Below are positions 41,046 to 41,097 of a stretch of DNA of 41,097 nt, one piece after another. Under the pieces are notes generated by a model. It searched no databases, had not been told where the DNA came from, and was given only the letters and a program-made list of their open reading frames with translations. Origin of the DNA: Brasilonema sp. UFV-L1 (GTDB lineage: Bacteria; Cyanobacteriota; Cyanobacteriia; Cyanobacteriales; Nostocaceae); assembly GCF_012912105.1 (NCBI RefSeq), contig NZ_QMEA01000049.1, positions 1-41,097 on the forward strand. The letters run 5' to 3'. The position numbers were made by a program, and so were the translations under genes. Every line of letters starts with the position of its first letter. Within the stretch, counting starts at the first letter, position 1.

Positions 41046-41097
41046 GTTGGGCTTTCCCCAGCCTACGGCTCGCTACGCGCTCCGACAAAAATGGACA

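Noticed and set aside
1-41097. CRISPR array or tRNA/rRNA gene
   Set aside because: Tandem repeats seen are heptamers, 9-mers or coding repeats without spacers, and no tRNA T-arm or rRNA-like sequence was recognised by eye.

Overview
The window is cyanobacterial. It has dense HIP1-type GCGATCGC octamers, heptameric short tandem repeats of the STRR kind, and genes for oxidative chlorophyll synthesis (acsF), heme oxygenase and MiaB. It also has large Ser/Thr kinase and AAA-like signalling proteins and an MHYT-GAF-PAS-MCP receptor. Genome style (long intergenic spacers, many small palindromic repeats, gene relics) fits a filamentous, probably heterocyst-forming cyanobacterium. I cannot name genus or species.

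Layout. 0.1-3.8 kb (minus): an exported FAD-dependent oxidoreductase and a membrane Ser/Thr kinase. 4.6-7.3 kb (plus): an orphan chemoreceptor-like sensor. 7.4-12.1 kb: a GMC oxidoreductase, an exported zinc peptidase, a fused permease/substrate-binding osmolyte transporter and a DUF427 protein. 12.3-14.8 kb (minus): the ergothioneine pair egtB-egtD, with an OvoA-like EgtB. 14.8-19.4 kb: an AMIN/class A beta-lactamase-like protein, small membrane and lipoproteins, and a protein built from a perfect 123-bp tandem repeat. 19.5-21.8 kb (minus): heme oxygenase and hemN. 22-23.2 kb: decayed DNA with a TnpB relic and beta-propeller relics. 23.2-29.3 kb (minus): an unrecognised five-gene cluster (two small proteins, a metzincin-like protein, a VioB-type ferritin-like protein, an Asp-box propeller with a FlgD-like tail). 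29.7-33.0 kb (plus): two AAA-like STAND-type ATPases preceded by a relic of the first one. 33.75 kb: acsF. 35-38 kb: a membrane-anchored hypothetical, a broken DUF3891 gene, a glutathionyl-hydroquinone-reductase-like GST. 38.4-41.1 kb: miaB, a ParE-type toxin/antitoxin pair, and a relic of a second toxin/antitoxin copy.

How the genes may work together. Heme oxygenase, HemN and AcsF are the three enzymes of the low-oxygen tetrapyrrole module known as an operon in Synechocystis. Here they flank about 12 kb of accessory DNA (the ferritin/metzincin cluster, AAA ATPases, relics, nested palindromic elements), suggesting the module was split by insertion. EgtB and EgtD make ergothioneine. The 23-29 kb cluster is the best candidate for an undescribed system: its three large proteins lack signal peptides, are on one strand, and combine a diiron-type ferritin-like fold, a metzincin site and a propeller.

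Mobile-element story. A 94-bp palindromic element (12255-12348) and a relative (33369-33617) belong to one family. The second copy carries a 149-bp palindromic element inserted between TTGAA direct repeats; removing the insert and one repeat restores a 95-bp element. A third palindromic insertion with perfect 19-bp inverted repeats sits in frame inside the DUF3891 gene, which also has an internal TAG. No rRNA, tRNA or CRISPR array was recognised.
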